Positions 12,480 to 22,800 of a stretch of DNA of 64,000 nucleotides are shown here, piece after piece. Numbering within the stretch: position 1 is the first letter of the stretch; the number at the start of each line of letters is the position of its first letter. The DNA comes from Echinostoma caproni. Its lineage: Eukaryota > Platyhelminthes > Trematoda > Plagiorchiida > Echinostomatidae. The position numbers were made by a program, and so were the translations under genes. The stretch lies in NCBI GenBank assembly GCA_900618425.1, contig UZAN01039968.1, positions 33,387-97,386 of the forward strand, in the 5' to 3' direction. The notes beneath the pieces were generated by a model. That model saw only the letters and a program-made list of their open reading frames with translations, was not told where the DNA came from and ran no database searches.

Positions 12480-12912
12480 CACGCTGTGCTAGCCTCAACC
12501 AATACTCGAGGGATACTGGGGAAAAGGAATGAGCTGGAGGACTGGGTTGTATCCCACAATCCCGATCTTTTTGCAATCACTGAGACCTGGCCGACACCGG
12601 ATGTCTGGGACTCCGAAATATCACCCCACGGATAAAGAGTTTCGAACGGATCGATCATCGTCACGTCGCGGTGGTGAAATTGTTATTTTTGTCCGCTCGG
12701 ATCTCCCTGTTAGAGTGCTGGAGAATTACACCTATCCGGAAGGATTTGAAAAAGCCCTGTGGTGCAGAATTAAGCTTTGTGCCGGAGGGTATACCACAGT
12801 TGTAGTGATTTACCGTACACCAGCTATGTACGTCCCAGAGCTGCTGGGCAGCCTACAGAGGTACGCCTGCGATGGACATTGTCTTGTCTTGGGTGATTTC
12901 AACGCGCCCCAT
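12480..12912 (+). pseudogene. CR1 ORF2 endonuclease domain, frameshifted
   Basis: The first frame reads NTRGILGKRNELEDWVVSHN then FAITETW, the start of an apurinic-type endonuclease, and stops at TAA after DSEISPHG. The next frame continues with RRGGEIVIFVRSDLPVRVLE, an RTPAMY stretch and LVLGDFNAPH, the catalytic GDFN motif. The domain would nick target DNA to prime reverse transcription. It runs into the N gap, so the SDH motif is not visible. The single frameshift lies between SPHG and the following FRTDRSS. Confidence 0.8.
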
Positions 12913-13458
12913 NNNNNNNNNNNNNNNNNNNNNNNNNNNNNNNNNNNNNNNNNNNNNNNNNNNNNNNNNNNNNNNNNNNNNNNNNNNNNNNNNNNNNNNN
13001 NNNNNNNNNNNNNNNNNNNNNNNNNNNNNNNNNNNNNNNNNNNNNNNNNNNNNNNNNNNNNNNNNNNNNNNNNNNNNNNNNNNNNNNNNNNNNNNNNNNN
13101 NNNNNNNNNNNNNNNNNNNNNNNNNNNNNNNNNNNNNNNNNNNNNNNNNNNNNNNNNNNNNNNNNNNNNNNNNNNNNNNNNNNNNNNNNNNNNNNNNNNN
13201 NNNNNNNNNNNNNNNNNNNNNNNNNNNNNNNNNNNNNNNNNNNNNNNNNNNNNNNNNNNNNNNNNNNNNNNNNNNNNNNNNNNNNNNNNNNNNNNNNNNN
13301 NNNNNNNNNNNNNNNNNNNNNNNNNNNNNNNNNNNNNNNNNNNNNNNNNNNNNNNNNNNNNNNNNNNNNNNNNNNNNNNNNNNNNNNNNNNNNNNNNNNN
13401 NNNNNNNNNNNNNNNNNNNNNNNNNNNNNNNNNNNNNNNNNNNNNNNNNNNNNNNNNN
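12913..13458. other. assembly gap of 546 N inside the CR1 element
   Basis: An unbroken N run separates endonuclease and RT parts. For a CR1 ORF2 the missing part should be the end of the endonuclease and the linker. Gaps inside repeats are common when short reads or mate pairs span a multi-copy element. Confidence 0.95.
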
Positions 13459-15525
13459 CACAGGACGGACGGAATGTGTGGCGCTCATCCTTTCCGGATA
13501 TGCGTCAGGTTGCATCGCTCACAAATTGGGATTCCCGGAACCCTGAGGATGTGGATGTATCCTGGGGGTTGGTTCGTCATGGAATCCAGCAACTCGTACT
13601 GGAACTCTCTCCACCTCACCGCCACCGAACACACGCTATGGGCCCACCGTGGTTTGACCGAGAGCTGTGGGCGTGCCTCCGGCAGCTGAATAAAGCCTGG
13701 TCCACGTACCGTGCAACAGGCGCAGAATATGAGGAATATCGATGCATTCGGAATCATTGTACTGCACTAAAAGAATGCAAGAGAACCAGATTCGAGGAAC
13801 GACTAGCAGCGGATTCAGTACAAGNGCGATTGTATGCCTACCTCAGGCGAAGAATCAGAGCAATGCCTTGTCTCCCGACTCTCGCCAAAGATGGGGCACT
13901 AGCCGAAAAAGATGAGGACAAAGCAGAGATGCTGGCATCACATTAGGCCTCAGTGTACACCCCAGCATACAGTACACTGACACATCTACTGGACACTGAC
14001 ACTGCGCTGAAATGGGCCCCATTTACCATCGGAGAGGTGGCCCTGGAGCTGCGTCGACTAAAGATTCACCAGTCACCAGGACCTGATGGCGTGCATCCGC
14101 TGATCCTGAAGGAGCTGGTAGATGAACTTGCAGTGCCACTGTGCAACCTGTTCAATTTGTAATTCACTCAAGGGCGTTTACCGCTGCAGTGGAAAGAGGC
14201 TGTCATTGTTCCACTGCCCAAAGTTGGGGATAGAAGTGACCCTGGGAACTACCGACCAGTCAGCCTTACTAGCGTTGTGGGTAAAGTAATGGAGCGACTG
14301 GTGGCTGCACGGTTTCAGCAGCATTTGGTGTGCCACGGTCATCTGTGCCTCCAACAACACGGTCTCCGGCCGGGTCGCTCATGCCTCTCAAACCTGCTAC
14401 TTGCGCGTGAATGCTGGACCGAGGACAAGGCCAAAGGACATGAAACGGACACCATCTTCGTGGACTTCACCAAGCCCTTTGACAAGGTGCCGCACGGCCT
14501 CCTTCTGCGAAAGCTATTCAGCCTAGGTGTGGGTGTGGTAATGCGGAATTGGCTGCGAGACATCCACATCGATCGGAAATTCTGCATCCGTGTTGGCAAC
14601 TCGCTCTCTGCGTGGTATTCCGCTACCAGTGGGGTCCTCCAAGGCTCAGTTCTTGCTCTTTGTGGTATATGTAAATGACCTGCAGCACCTGTGTAGCCGA
14701 TCCCGCACGTATGCGGATGACATCAAAATCTGGCCTACAATTAAGTGTCCGAATGATCGAAGTTCTCTTCAAGCGAATTTGAACAACCTGGTTCAGTTGG
14801 CGGATACCTGGGCTCTTCCAGTCAACACAGCAAAGTGTGCCCACCTGCACATAGGGTGTGCTGACTCAGAGGTAGTCTACAGTTTCCAGGGAACCACACT
14901 GCGCAGAACATCGTGCTAACGAGACCTGGGTTTTATGGTTACGTCATCACTAAAGACTCGAGAAAACACCGAGCGGGGCTGTGCTAGCGCATGGAGCATT
15001 CTAGAGCCTATTCGGCGGTCTTTCAATCAGCTCACGATAGACGCTTTCATGCTGCTGTACGCTTCCCATGTTCGACCAAGATGTGAGTATGGTGGTGCGG
15101 CGACGTACCCTTGCACGACCGGTGAACTGGATAAGTTGGAGCGTGTACAACGTGCTGCTATTAGACTGGTTGGACTACGCGGGACCAACTATGAAGGTCG
15201 TCTACAGGCTACTGGTCTGTTCGCAATTGAGTATTGACGCCTCAGGGGAGATCTCATCTGCCTGAGGAAGGTCCTGAGAGGTGATATGGGCCTGGAGCTG
15301 CAACAGTACTTCCCTTTACGGACAGAGCACCACACGCGGGGGCACTCTCTCACGTTTCGGAAACTTCAGTCAGTTGGTCTTCCGTTAGTCTACCGACTCT
15401 CGCGTTGGTCAACAACACTCTGGAATTCCCTTCCAGCGATTGTGGTGGAAGAGAAGATGGACGCTGCTTCCAAACGGCGTCTGGATGAGCACCTGAAGGG
15501 GTTATGGAGGAACGAACACTTGTGA
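13459..15525 (+). pseudogene. CR1 ORF2 reverse transcriptase and C-terminal domain, broken
   Basis: One frame runs from 13476 to about 14640, interrupted by in-frame stops at 13944-13946 and 14160-14162. It holds HQSPGPDGV (from 14067), VPLPKVGDRSDPGNYRPVS, HGLRPGRSCLSNLL and FVDFTKPFDKVPH (from about 14457). After SGVLQGSVL the frame shifts, apparently through a small deletion, and continues with LLFVVYVNDL and the catalytic TYADDIKIW (YADD at 14710-14721). After stops at 14917-14919 and at about 15235 it ends at 15525. A single N sits near 13825. The RT core residues are kept while the frame is lost, so the copy died fairly recently compared with the Rex1-like copies. Confidence 0.85.
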
Positions 15526-15586
15526 TCGGACCTTCGACCCAGTGGTGATGGGCTTACACGGGCACCCTGCCCTCTGCCCTCAATCC

Positions 15587-15603
15587 TGAAGACTGAAGAC
15601 TGA
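15587..15603 (+). repeat. 3'-terminal TGAAGAC tandem repeat of the CR1 element
   Basis: TGAAGAC occurs twice in a row, followed by TGA. CR1-clade elements usually end in a short tandem repeat rather than poly(A), so this marks the likely 3' end about 60 bp after the last stop codon. Confidence 0.55.
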
Positions 15604-15604
15604 C

Positions 15605-18600
15605 AGGTATGAAAGGTTTGATATTAGCGGGTTGTGACAGCGTCCTCAAACAAATTATCTAGCGGGAATGTAGGTTTGTGACGGACAAGAATTTGAACCA
15701 GTCATCCCTTAGAAAGACTATGCAGTACCCCGTCGATCGAGTGAGATTTGTTTGAGAATGCATGAACTCGCCAGTACGTGATCTTGTTTGGGACGGTACA
15801 TTGTTGGTTGTCCAGCGCAGACACTCAATGACGCATTCCTTGCATACTAAGAATTCATTTGACTTTTCTTCTGTCGAATGATTTTACGAATTTAGTGGAG
15901 TTGATAGTCATCCTTTCTATGAATTACTGCTGCCAGTCTTTCATTACCGCTCTTTAAATATATGTCTTTTCGAGGAATGTCTGATAACTCTAAATTATTT
16001 ATTATTTATTTAAGGATAAAGTAAACCTCGAATAGAAGAACTCAATCGCTCTTTTGTAGAAAACATTTTACCGTTGAATCCTGTGTGTAACTCATTTCTT
16101 TCCTCGGAAGCAGCATATAGGTTACGTATATTTACCTTTAAATTGTACACATATAGGATCAGAATTTGACCGTGTCGGCCCCATCAACATCGGTCGTCTA
16201 GATATGGTGATCAACTGATAGAGTTGACTAGTATAATGGAGCATCCTACGGCCTCTGAATAAATTTAATGATACAGGCAGTGAGCGTGAGAATTTCTGTC
16301 TCCTCCACACCACTTAAGGCCTAATGAAAGACACCGAACTCGGTGTATGACTTGTGGTCTCCTTTTCTGCAAATTCTCTATGAGAGAGCGGCAGCAGATG
16401 GTTGTAAATATAGTTCCTGCCGTGGTTAGTCGTATAAAAAGCCGGAATGTCATCTTAATTTGTTACCTTCAAGAGTGAACAATTTCGATATGCAAATTTT
16501 CTCAGGTGTATCCCTTGTTTATCCGTGAACCTATGATCAATTTTGTTGCCTAATTGAATTTTCAATCGTGATATTGTCATAAGCAACATGATGGGGCTAT
16601 TTGACAGTGGATGAATGAAAAGTCTTTACATGGAATCGAATAACAATATAAATCAGAATGCAGAAATTAGGTTTTCATTTATATTGTAACCAATGCAACT
16701 AAACAATCTTCAGTCCTGGGTAAAAATGTTATTTGAACTTTAGGTATCTACACATTGATAAGAAATTCAGTGAGACACTGCTTCATGGATACATGTGGCC
16801 AGAGGATTTGAACAATATTTGAAGGACCGAATCAACGTTGTAGGTAACTATGAGGGAGAATAAGTACCAAAATATATTTATGTTGACCACTTTTCAACAC
16901 TCTTTAAACATTTTCTGAACTGAACTTTTCGAAGTTTTCATTATTTTCAACTGTAACCTTGTCACGCTGTCATCGGTAATCAATTTCGATACTTTTGAAA
17001 CGACCGGTTGCATCTTTTCCGATCCTCTAAGGTGCAATTTTCGGAAAATTGAGCATTAGAGTTTATTTACTTGTAAGTAGTATAACTCTCAAGACATCAA
17101 TACCAAATATAATAAGAAAACGCATCAATTCTGCGTTCTACGAAGGATTTCCAACAAGTAGGTTAATAAATAAGACGAATGATCATACCTAAATGTTTAT
17201 ACACATTGCGATGATTATCTCTTTTGAGAAGAAATCCGAGTTTTATTGAACTTCATATAGTGATGAGATTTGTGTCAAGGAATAATACGTGTCATCTTGG
17301 TTTGTTGAATTTCACTCCTTAGTTTATTTTCAAAAGTATTACAATGAAGCTCGATCATTCCTGAATACTACTATATTCAGTGAAGTGTTTTGATCTCTGG
17401 ATTGAATTGAATGCCTACTGCGTGTGATTTTTTCGACATCATGATTAGAGATTCATTCGAGTGATTCTATTTAAACCTTATTGTCCCAATTCATTGTGAG
17501 GCCTAATGCAGATTCGATTATCGCATTGGAATATATGAACTAAAATACGGTGAATAATGAATGGAAATTCTGACAGTCATGGACCACTGATGAATAAACG
17601 TTGATCAACTCCATTCCGATGTTCTTGTAATTCATTTTGGGGGCAATGTTTGATCTGCACAGAATAAATTCAAAATGGTTGCTGTCTATAACTTTTCAAC
17701 TTCAAGTGGATCCGTTGTGACTTCAATTGAATCCGTTGTAACGTTAATTGAATCCAACCAATCGCAGTCCATGGAAACTATACAAGATGATTGGTGTTTC
17801 GGCCGTCAAACGTCACCGAGTGGGCCGGGTCTGTCTAAACCCCGTTCAGTCCGAATGAACTCGCTTCCCTGTACGTTTCTTTCTTCATTTAATGTAATAA
17901 ATAAATTATTATCACACTTATATAGCTCTGGAACACAATCAAACCCACTTATATAAATGTTTACCTCCGTAAGTTTAATTGCATAAAACATCTTTTTATG
18001 AATTCACGTGAAATTGAAATGGTGGTCATTGATACAGTAGTTTGAATAAAAAGAAGTGTTTGAGGGATACGGAAGAAGAGGTGGAGAGAACAAAGCTTTC
18101 ACTAGATCAGTATTTCTGAATGAGATATGTGGGTGCCTTCTCATAAACTGTTATTCGAATATACCGACTGAATGAATGATATATCCGAAAGATGAATTAC
18201 GTTCTAGCTGCAATAATGTATTTAGTGACTGAAATTACTCTAATTCAACTAATTACGTCATTGTATTTATCCTCCACTCCGTACAAAATCACCTCCCAAA
18301 AACGGAAAATGCAGTAAACAGCAAAAAACCGGGATAACCAGTGATCTTTATCATAAATAGCTTATGGTTGATTCAACGCACAAGGAAAACCACCGAATAG
18401 GTTGGTTTGTCATTTCTGCCGGCTTGCGATAAAATGCCTCCATTCGAAACACATAAGTCTGATAGGACGCCATTTGTATTAATTTTATGTTCGTGTGATT
18501 TACTGTTTACATTTTCTTTCGAGTGCATCATCTGTAACAAAGAAGTGACTGTTTTGTCGTCCATATATTTGGTCGCTAAAATGAAAAAAATACCAGAATA

Positions 18601-19823
18601 TATTTACGCGGTAGTGGGATTGTAAACCCCTTGGCTTTTGCAATACAGTCGGGGAAAAAGCGAATCCTTCGATAAATCATAACATAAAAGGAGCGGCTAC
18701 CGAGAAGAAAAATAAACTTATCACACGCATGATTCAATATTAACACATTGTAATTTGATTGCATTAGTCAGCAAATCATCAGTATTATTCAATAATTGAA
18801 GGCTTCATATGACTGCGTCAGGGCCAGGTAGGAATCATTCACTTTCGAGTATGCGTGTGCGCGTCTATTTTTATCTGCTTCCAAGACACCGTGAAACTGA
18901 TCTCTGCCCTGCTGATAGAGAACGGGTTGTTCTTTTTGATACAGCACTATCAGCTGCTTGCAAACGAATATTCGTTCAGTCTTTAGATATATAGACGCCA
19001 ATTTTGATCACTCAATTTGCATAACTTTCTATGTGGACTCTTGTGAATATGAATTTTTATTGGGTTTAGTCCAATTTGTGCATGTGGCCATGGGAAAAAG
19101 GTTTCCCCGTGGTAGAGTGTGCCCGTTTTCTGACGCTGCCGAGAGGTTGGCTAAGGAATGGCGGGTTAGGAACAGAAATCCTGACCTTGAATAACAGGTT
19201 CGACAGTAAGCTCATGTGAATTTTACATTCAAGTTTCAACTTCTTAATTTTCAACTACAAAATATATGCCTGTAAGCAAAGAAGAATGCTTTTGTGGAAC
19301 TGTGTCAATTTGAAAAATGTCAGACTGTATTTTGGAGCCTAGCATACACTGGCATTGGAGCAACTTTATCCACATTCCGTGAAACTATAATCTATATTAA
19401 TTTTCCACTTCCAGTGCTTTTGATTTCTCTATCAGACATGTACTCATCATCCAATCTCACATTGTCATGCTCTACTTCATCCGTGCGAAATTTCCAAACA
19501 ACAGTTCCCTGTGTGCTGGGATAAGATACACAACAACAAATTACGTCATTTTCTTTTCATTCGAAATTGCACAAAAACAGAAATGAAAGGATAACATTGA
19601 AAAGTTTCATGATTAAACAGTAAAGAATGATGAACTAAACAATTAGAATCAAAGGAAAGGAAACTTATAGGTAAACTCTAACTAGGGGAATGTTTTCAGT
19701 TCGGCACTGAAACTCAAATAAAAGAGGAAACACCGAAGATATACGGTGGGATGAAATCAGGAGTTGAGATTAGTGCAATGTTGATGGAATTAATTATAAA
19801 TATGAGTTACAAACTGTTTAAAT
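15605..19823. other. intergenic sequence between the CR1 element and the desaturase 3' end
   Basis: No exon or transposon protein is recognised on either strand. A GC-richer patch near 17800-17860 and a 21-bp tandem repeat (17711-17755) are the only structure I see. The 3' UTR of the desaturase must lie just below 19824 on the - strand; no clear AATAAA on that strand was found in the first 300 bp. Confidence 0.5.
17711..17755 (+). repeat. 21-bp tandem duplication
   Basis: A 21-bp unit starting TCCGTTGTGACTTCAATTGA is followed directly by a variant (two of the middle positions and one G changed) and then by the first three bases of a third copy. It is short and has no obvious function. Confidence 0.6.
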
Positions 19824-19884
19824 TTATTCCATATTTTCTGCATCGGAGACTTTCTTCCATAGATCGGCGGCCGATTTGAGAGCT
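19824..19884 (-). CDS. desaturase exon 8, C-terminus and stop
   Basis: 61 bp after acceptor GTTTCAG. The split Arg is followed by [19 protein letters not shown] and TAA (19824-19826). Family members end 'DIIRSLKKSGKLW.DAY', so position and the shared Leu, Lys, Ser, Leu-Trp agree while the very end has diverged. The last exon is assigned mainly by frame, splice site and this similarity. Confidence 0.85.
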
Positions 19885-22800
19885 CTGAAACAATGGAAAG
19901 AACTTGATCAGCTCGAGGAGATTACGGAAATTGTCTAATCCCTTTGTCAGACTGATGTGTTTCAGAAGAGCGCTATGTTCTTTAAGGACTGGGCGTAGAA
20001 AGTACACCCGGGGATTTGTCATGTGTTGCTTGAACAATTTACAACAGTTACCAAAACTACGCATAATTATATATCCAAGTAAAATTACAACTCTCATGGT
20101 CAACGTGTTTCTCATGTTATCGAGAACAACAAAACGTTATGACATACTTATAAATGAGAAAACCAATGATATCAAAATTCAGCAAATAAACTGTTGGTAA
20201 AACGCTTAATTTCTAATAACTTGGAAACATCAAATCGCAGAATAATTTATAAAAGAATATCCCGACACAGGACGGCACATCATCAACTTAACAGCTTGAA
20301 TTGGTCCCAGATTCCGGGCTCGCTGCATTTATAAGGAAGCCCCAGGTTTCAACCATACTACTTACTCTGCCGCTGGAAAAATACAAGGCAAAGGCAATAA
20401 TCGTTTTTGTCCTATGATAGCATTGTCTCTAATAATATCCTTTCTGTGGTCACTCTGAATGTCCAGGAATTCCAGTTAATTACACGAAGAAAGTGACAAA
20501 TCGAATTGTATGTATCCGTTCCAGAGAGCTAATAAAAAATATTATTTTACGAACGACCGTGAAATTGTGTTACCTAATTCATACCAATTTTTTCAAATAT
20601 TCCACAAAGGTCTTCAAGCTTTTGATTCATCTGTTTTTACCCATTTGACGAAGGTGATGTCTGCTTACCGTATTATGTCTCTGAAGGCCGAGCCAAGAGG
20701 TTTTACCGTGTAGGGGACATTGTGTCGTTCACACAGTGCCTTCACATAAGGCTGTGCTTTGATATAGTTGTGCCGTGGCATGGTTGGAAAGAGGCTGATG
20801 TTTTGAGACGAGAAATAAAGGTCAGAGTGCATCAAAAGCACGAAAACAGTGAATGGATGACAACATAATTGACTGCATAGAAACTGAGACTTATTTGAAA
20901 AAATGAGAATGTACTGGTGGGTTTGTATTTGTACAACTTGTGTAAGCATATCCGGTTACATTTCAGTTAAAAATATAGAATGTTCGTCACGAAGCATGAA
21001 AAAATAATAATAATAATAAAAACGAAAGGCAAAGAATGTCGGTGACGTTTTTTTCATGTACAAAAATTTTGAGGTAGTATATTTGAGACCTGTTCGTTTT
21101 TGGTAAGTAGTCAGGCCATGTAGAGTACAGAGGAATTATTATAAATGTTACTGCCAGAGGGCAGATTTCGAAATGAGGAGTGTGTGGATGGATGGGAACG
21201 ACAAGAGGATAGATCAGGGTATAATGGATGAAGACAATCATCTGGAATCTCATGAGCAAATTTAAAACAAGACTTGATGCGACCATCAATGAGTTCTGCG
21301 ATTAGTGAATCGATCGAAATTGATTATGTACAACTGATGATCATCAACCCACGGCGAATATTTTGAAGTCTTGTTTTAATAGACCGGGAAACACTACAGG
21401 GGAGCAATCGAGTGGAATGGGTAAAACGCACGGATGAATGAACGAGGACAGTACTGATTGTGGGGTTCGGTATTACTTGAGTTTGCATAACTGAAAAGAT
21501 AGGCATCTCAGTTTTCCCATACAGTTGTAAATATGTGTAGACCAACGAAGATTGCTGTCGATGGTGCCACCCAGGTACTTCACTGAGGTCATTCTAGACA
21601 CAGGTTTATCGTTAAGAATAGCAGAGTCCGTTGGAAATGAGGAGCGGGAAAGACTGAAAATACATTCTGCGCACTTAGATATGTTAAGACTGAGACCACA
21701 TTGATCAGAAAACTGTTGAATGTGGGATATTTAGGGTAGGGGGGGACTGAAAGATCACCAATAAAGGCAGAGAAAAGATATGGAGATAGAATAGCACTTT
21801 GAAGAACACCAGAATTATCAACAACAGGTTTTGATGTCCTCCTTCCTAATTTAGCGCACTGATCCCTCCCTGTGAAATAGTCAGCGAGCCATGAGAGCAG
21901 TTTTCTGGGAGTGCCAAAATATTCACGCTTGAAAAGAAGGGATGATCGGGAAACAGAATCAAACGCAGACGAATAGTCAAGAAAATGCTCTAGAGTGGAT
22001 AGGGCTTCCAATGTAGATCTGTTTGGTTTATATGTAAACTGAAGGGGGTCGTGAGGAATTGTGGTGTCTGACTGCAACCGACTCAGGATGGCTTTTTCGG
22101 TTAACTTTATAACCGCTGAGGTCAGCGCGATAGGACAAAACCGTTTCGCAAGAACAGTTGAGGACGTGAATATGGGGCTCGGAATAATGGTCACTGGACG
22201 CCAAGAATCAGAAAATCCACCGGGAAGACAGGGACTCATTGACGACGGATGTCATCATATTGGTTAGGGAATTTCAGAAGTGCCGGAGCAAGATAATCAG
22301 GGCCTGCAACTGAGGATGCCTTGCAGGATGGAAGAAGCTTAAAGATTAAATCATTGGAAAAAGGCACTGAACTGGATTCATTGCATAGGACTGAGGGAAT
22401 CTGGTTCTCATTTGAGGGGTAGATTAAAGTGGCGTTAAGGCTGTTGACATTCACAGAGGTTATCTGTAACTTAGCCATATACAACGCTCAGCTAATGATC
22501 CACTTTCAACAGAAACAAATGTATTAAAATGCTGTGTTACGACCTATAAATGATATTGAACTGCTACTTCGTCCTATTTGGGATTTGTCAACAGTGGTAA
22601 CCAGAATTGTTAACATTACCTGGTGCCTGTGATGAAACCTAATAAGATAGTCTAAGTGTCCACCGTCTAAAAATAAATATAATCTACGAGCATGTATTAT
22701 GAAAAGCCGGTAAATCTTTCAAACCTAGATCTTATCTTATATTTAGTTGTTTTCTTCCAGGAGGAATGATTGATCGTTTTGATTTTAATCATTCTACGAT

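Larger units (their letters stand above)
11500..15604 (+). mobile_element. CR1-clade non-LTR retrotransposon, decayed, with internal N gap
   Basis: A GC-richer block holds remains of both LINE reading frames in order: ORF1, apurinic-type endonuclease, reverse transcriptase and a C-terminal domain. The wording of the RT (HQSPGPDGV, NYRPVSLTSV, FVDFTKPFDKVPH, YADD) is typical of the CR1 clade. The left edge is uncertain, being somewhere near 11.5 kb; the right edge is set by a short tandem repeat. Stops and frameshifts show that the copy cannot make a full protein. It lies between the two host genes, on the strand of the dynein light chain. Confidence 0.85.

Noticed and set aside
20665..20949. 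Reading the desaturase exon at 20.7 kb as extending to 20949
   Set aside because: The upstream part has no family similarity; the acceptor CATCAG at 20795-20796 joins in phase to exon 6 and completes QLEHH.
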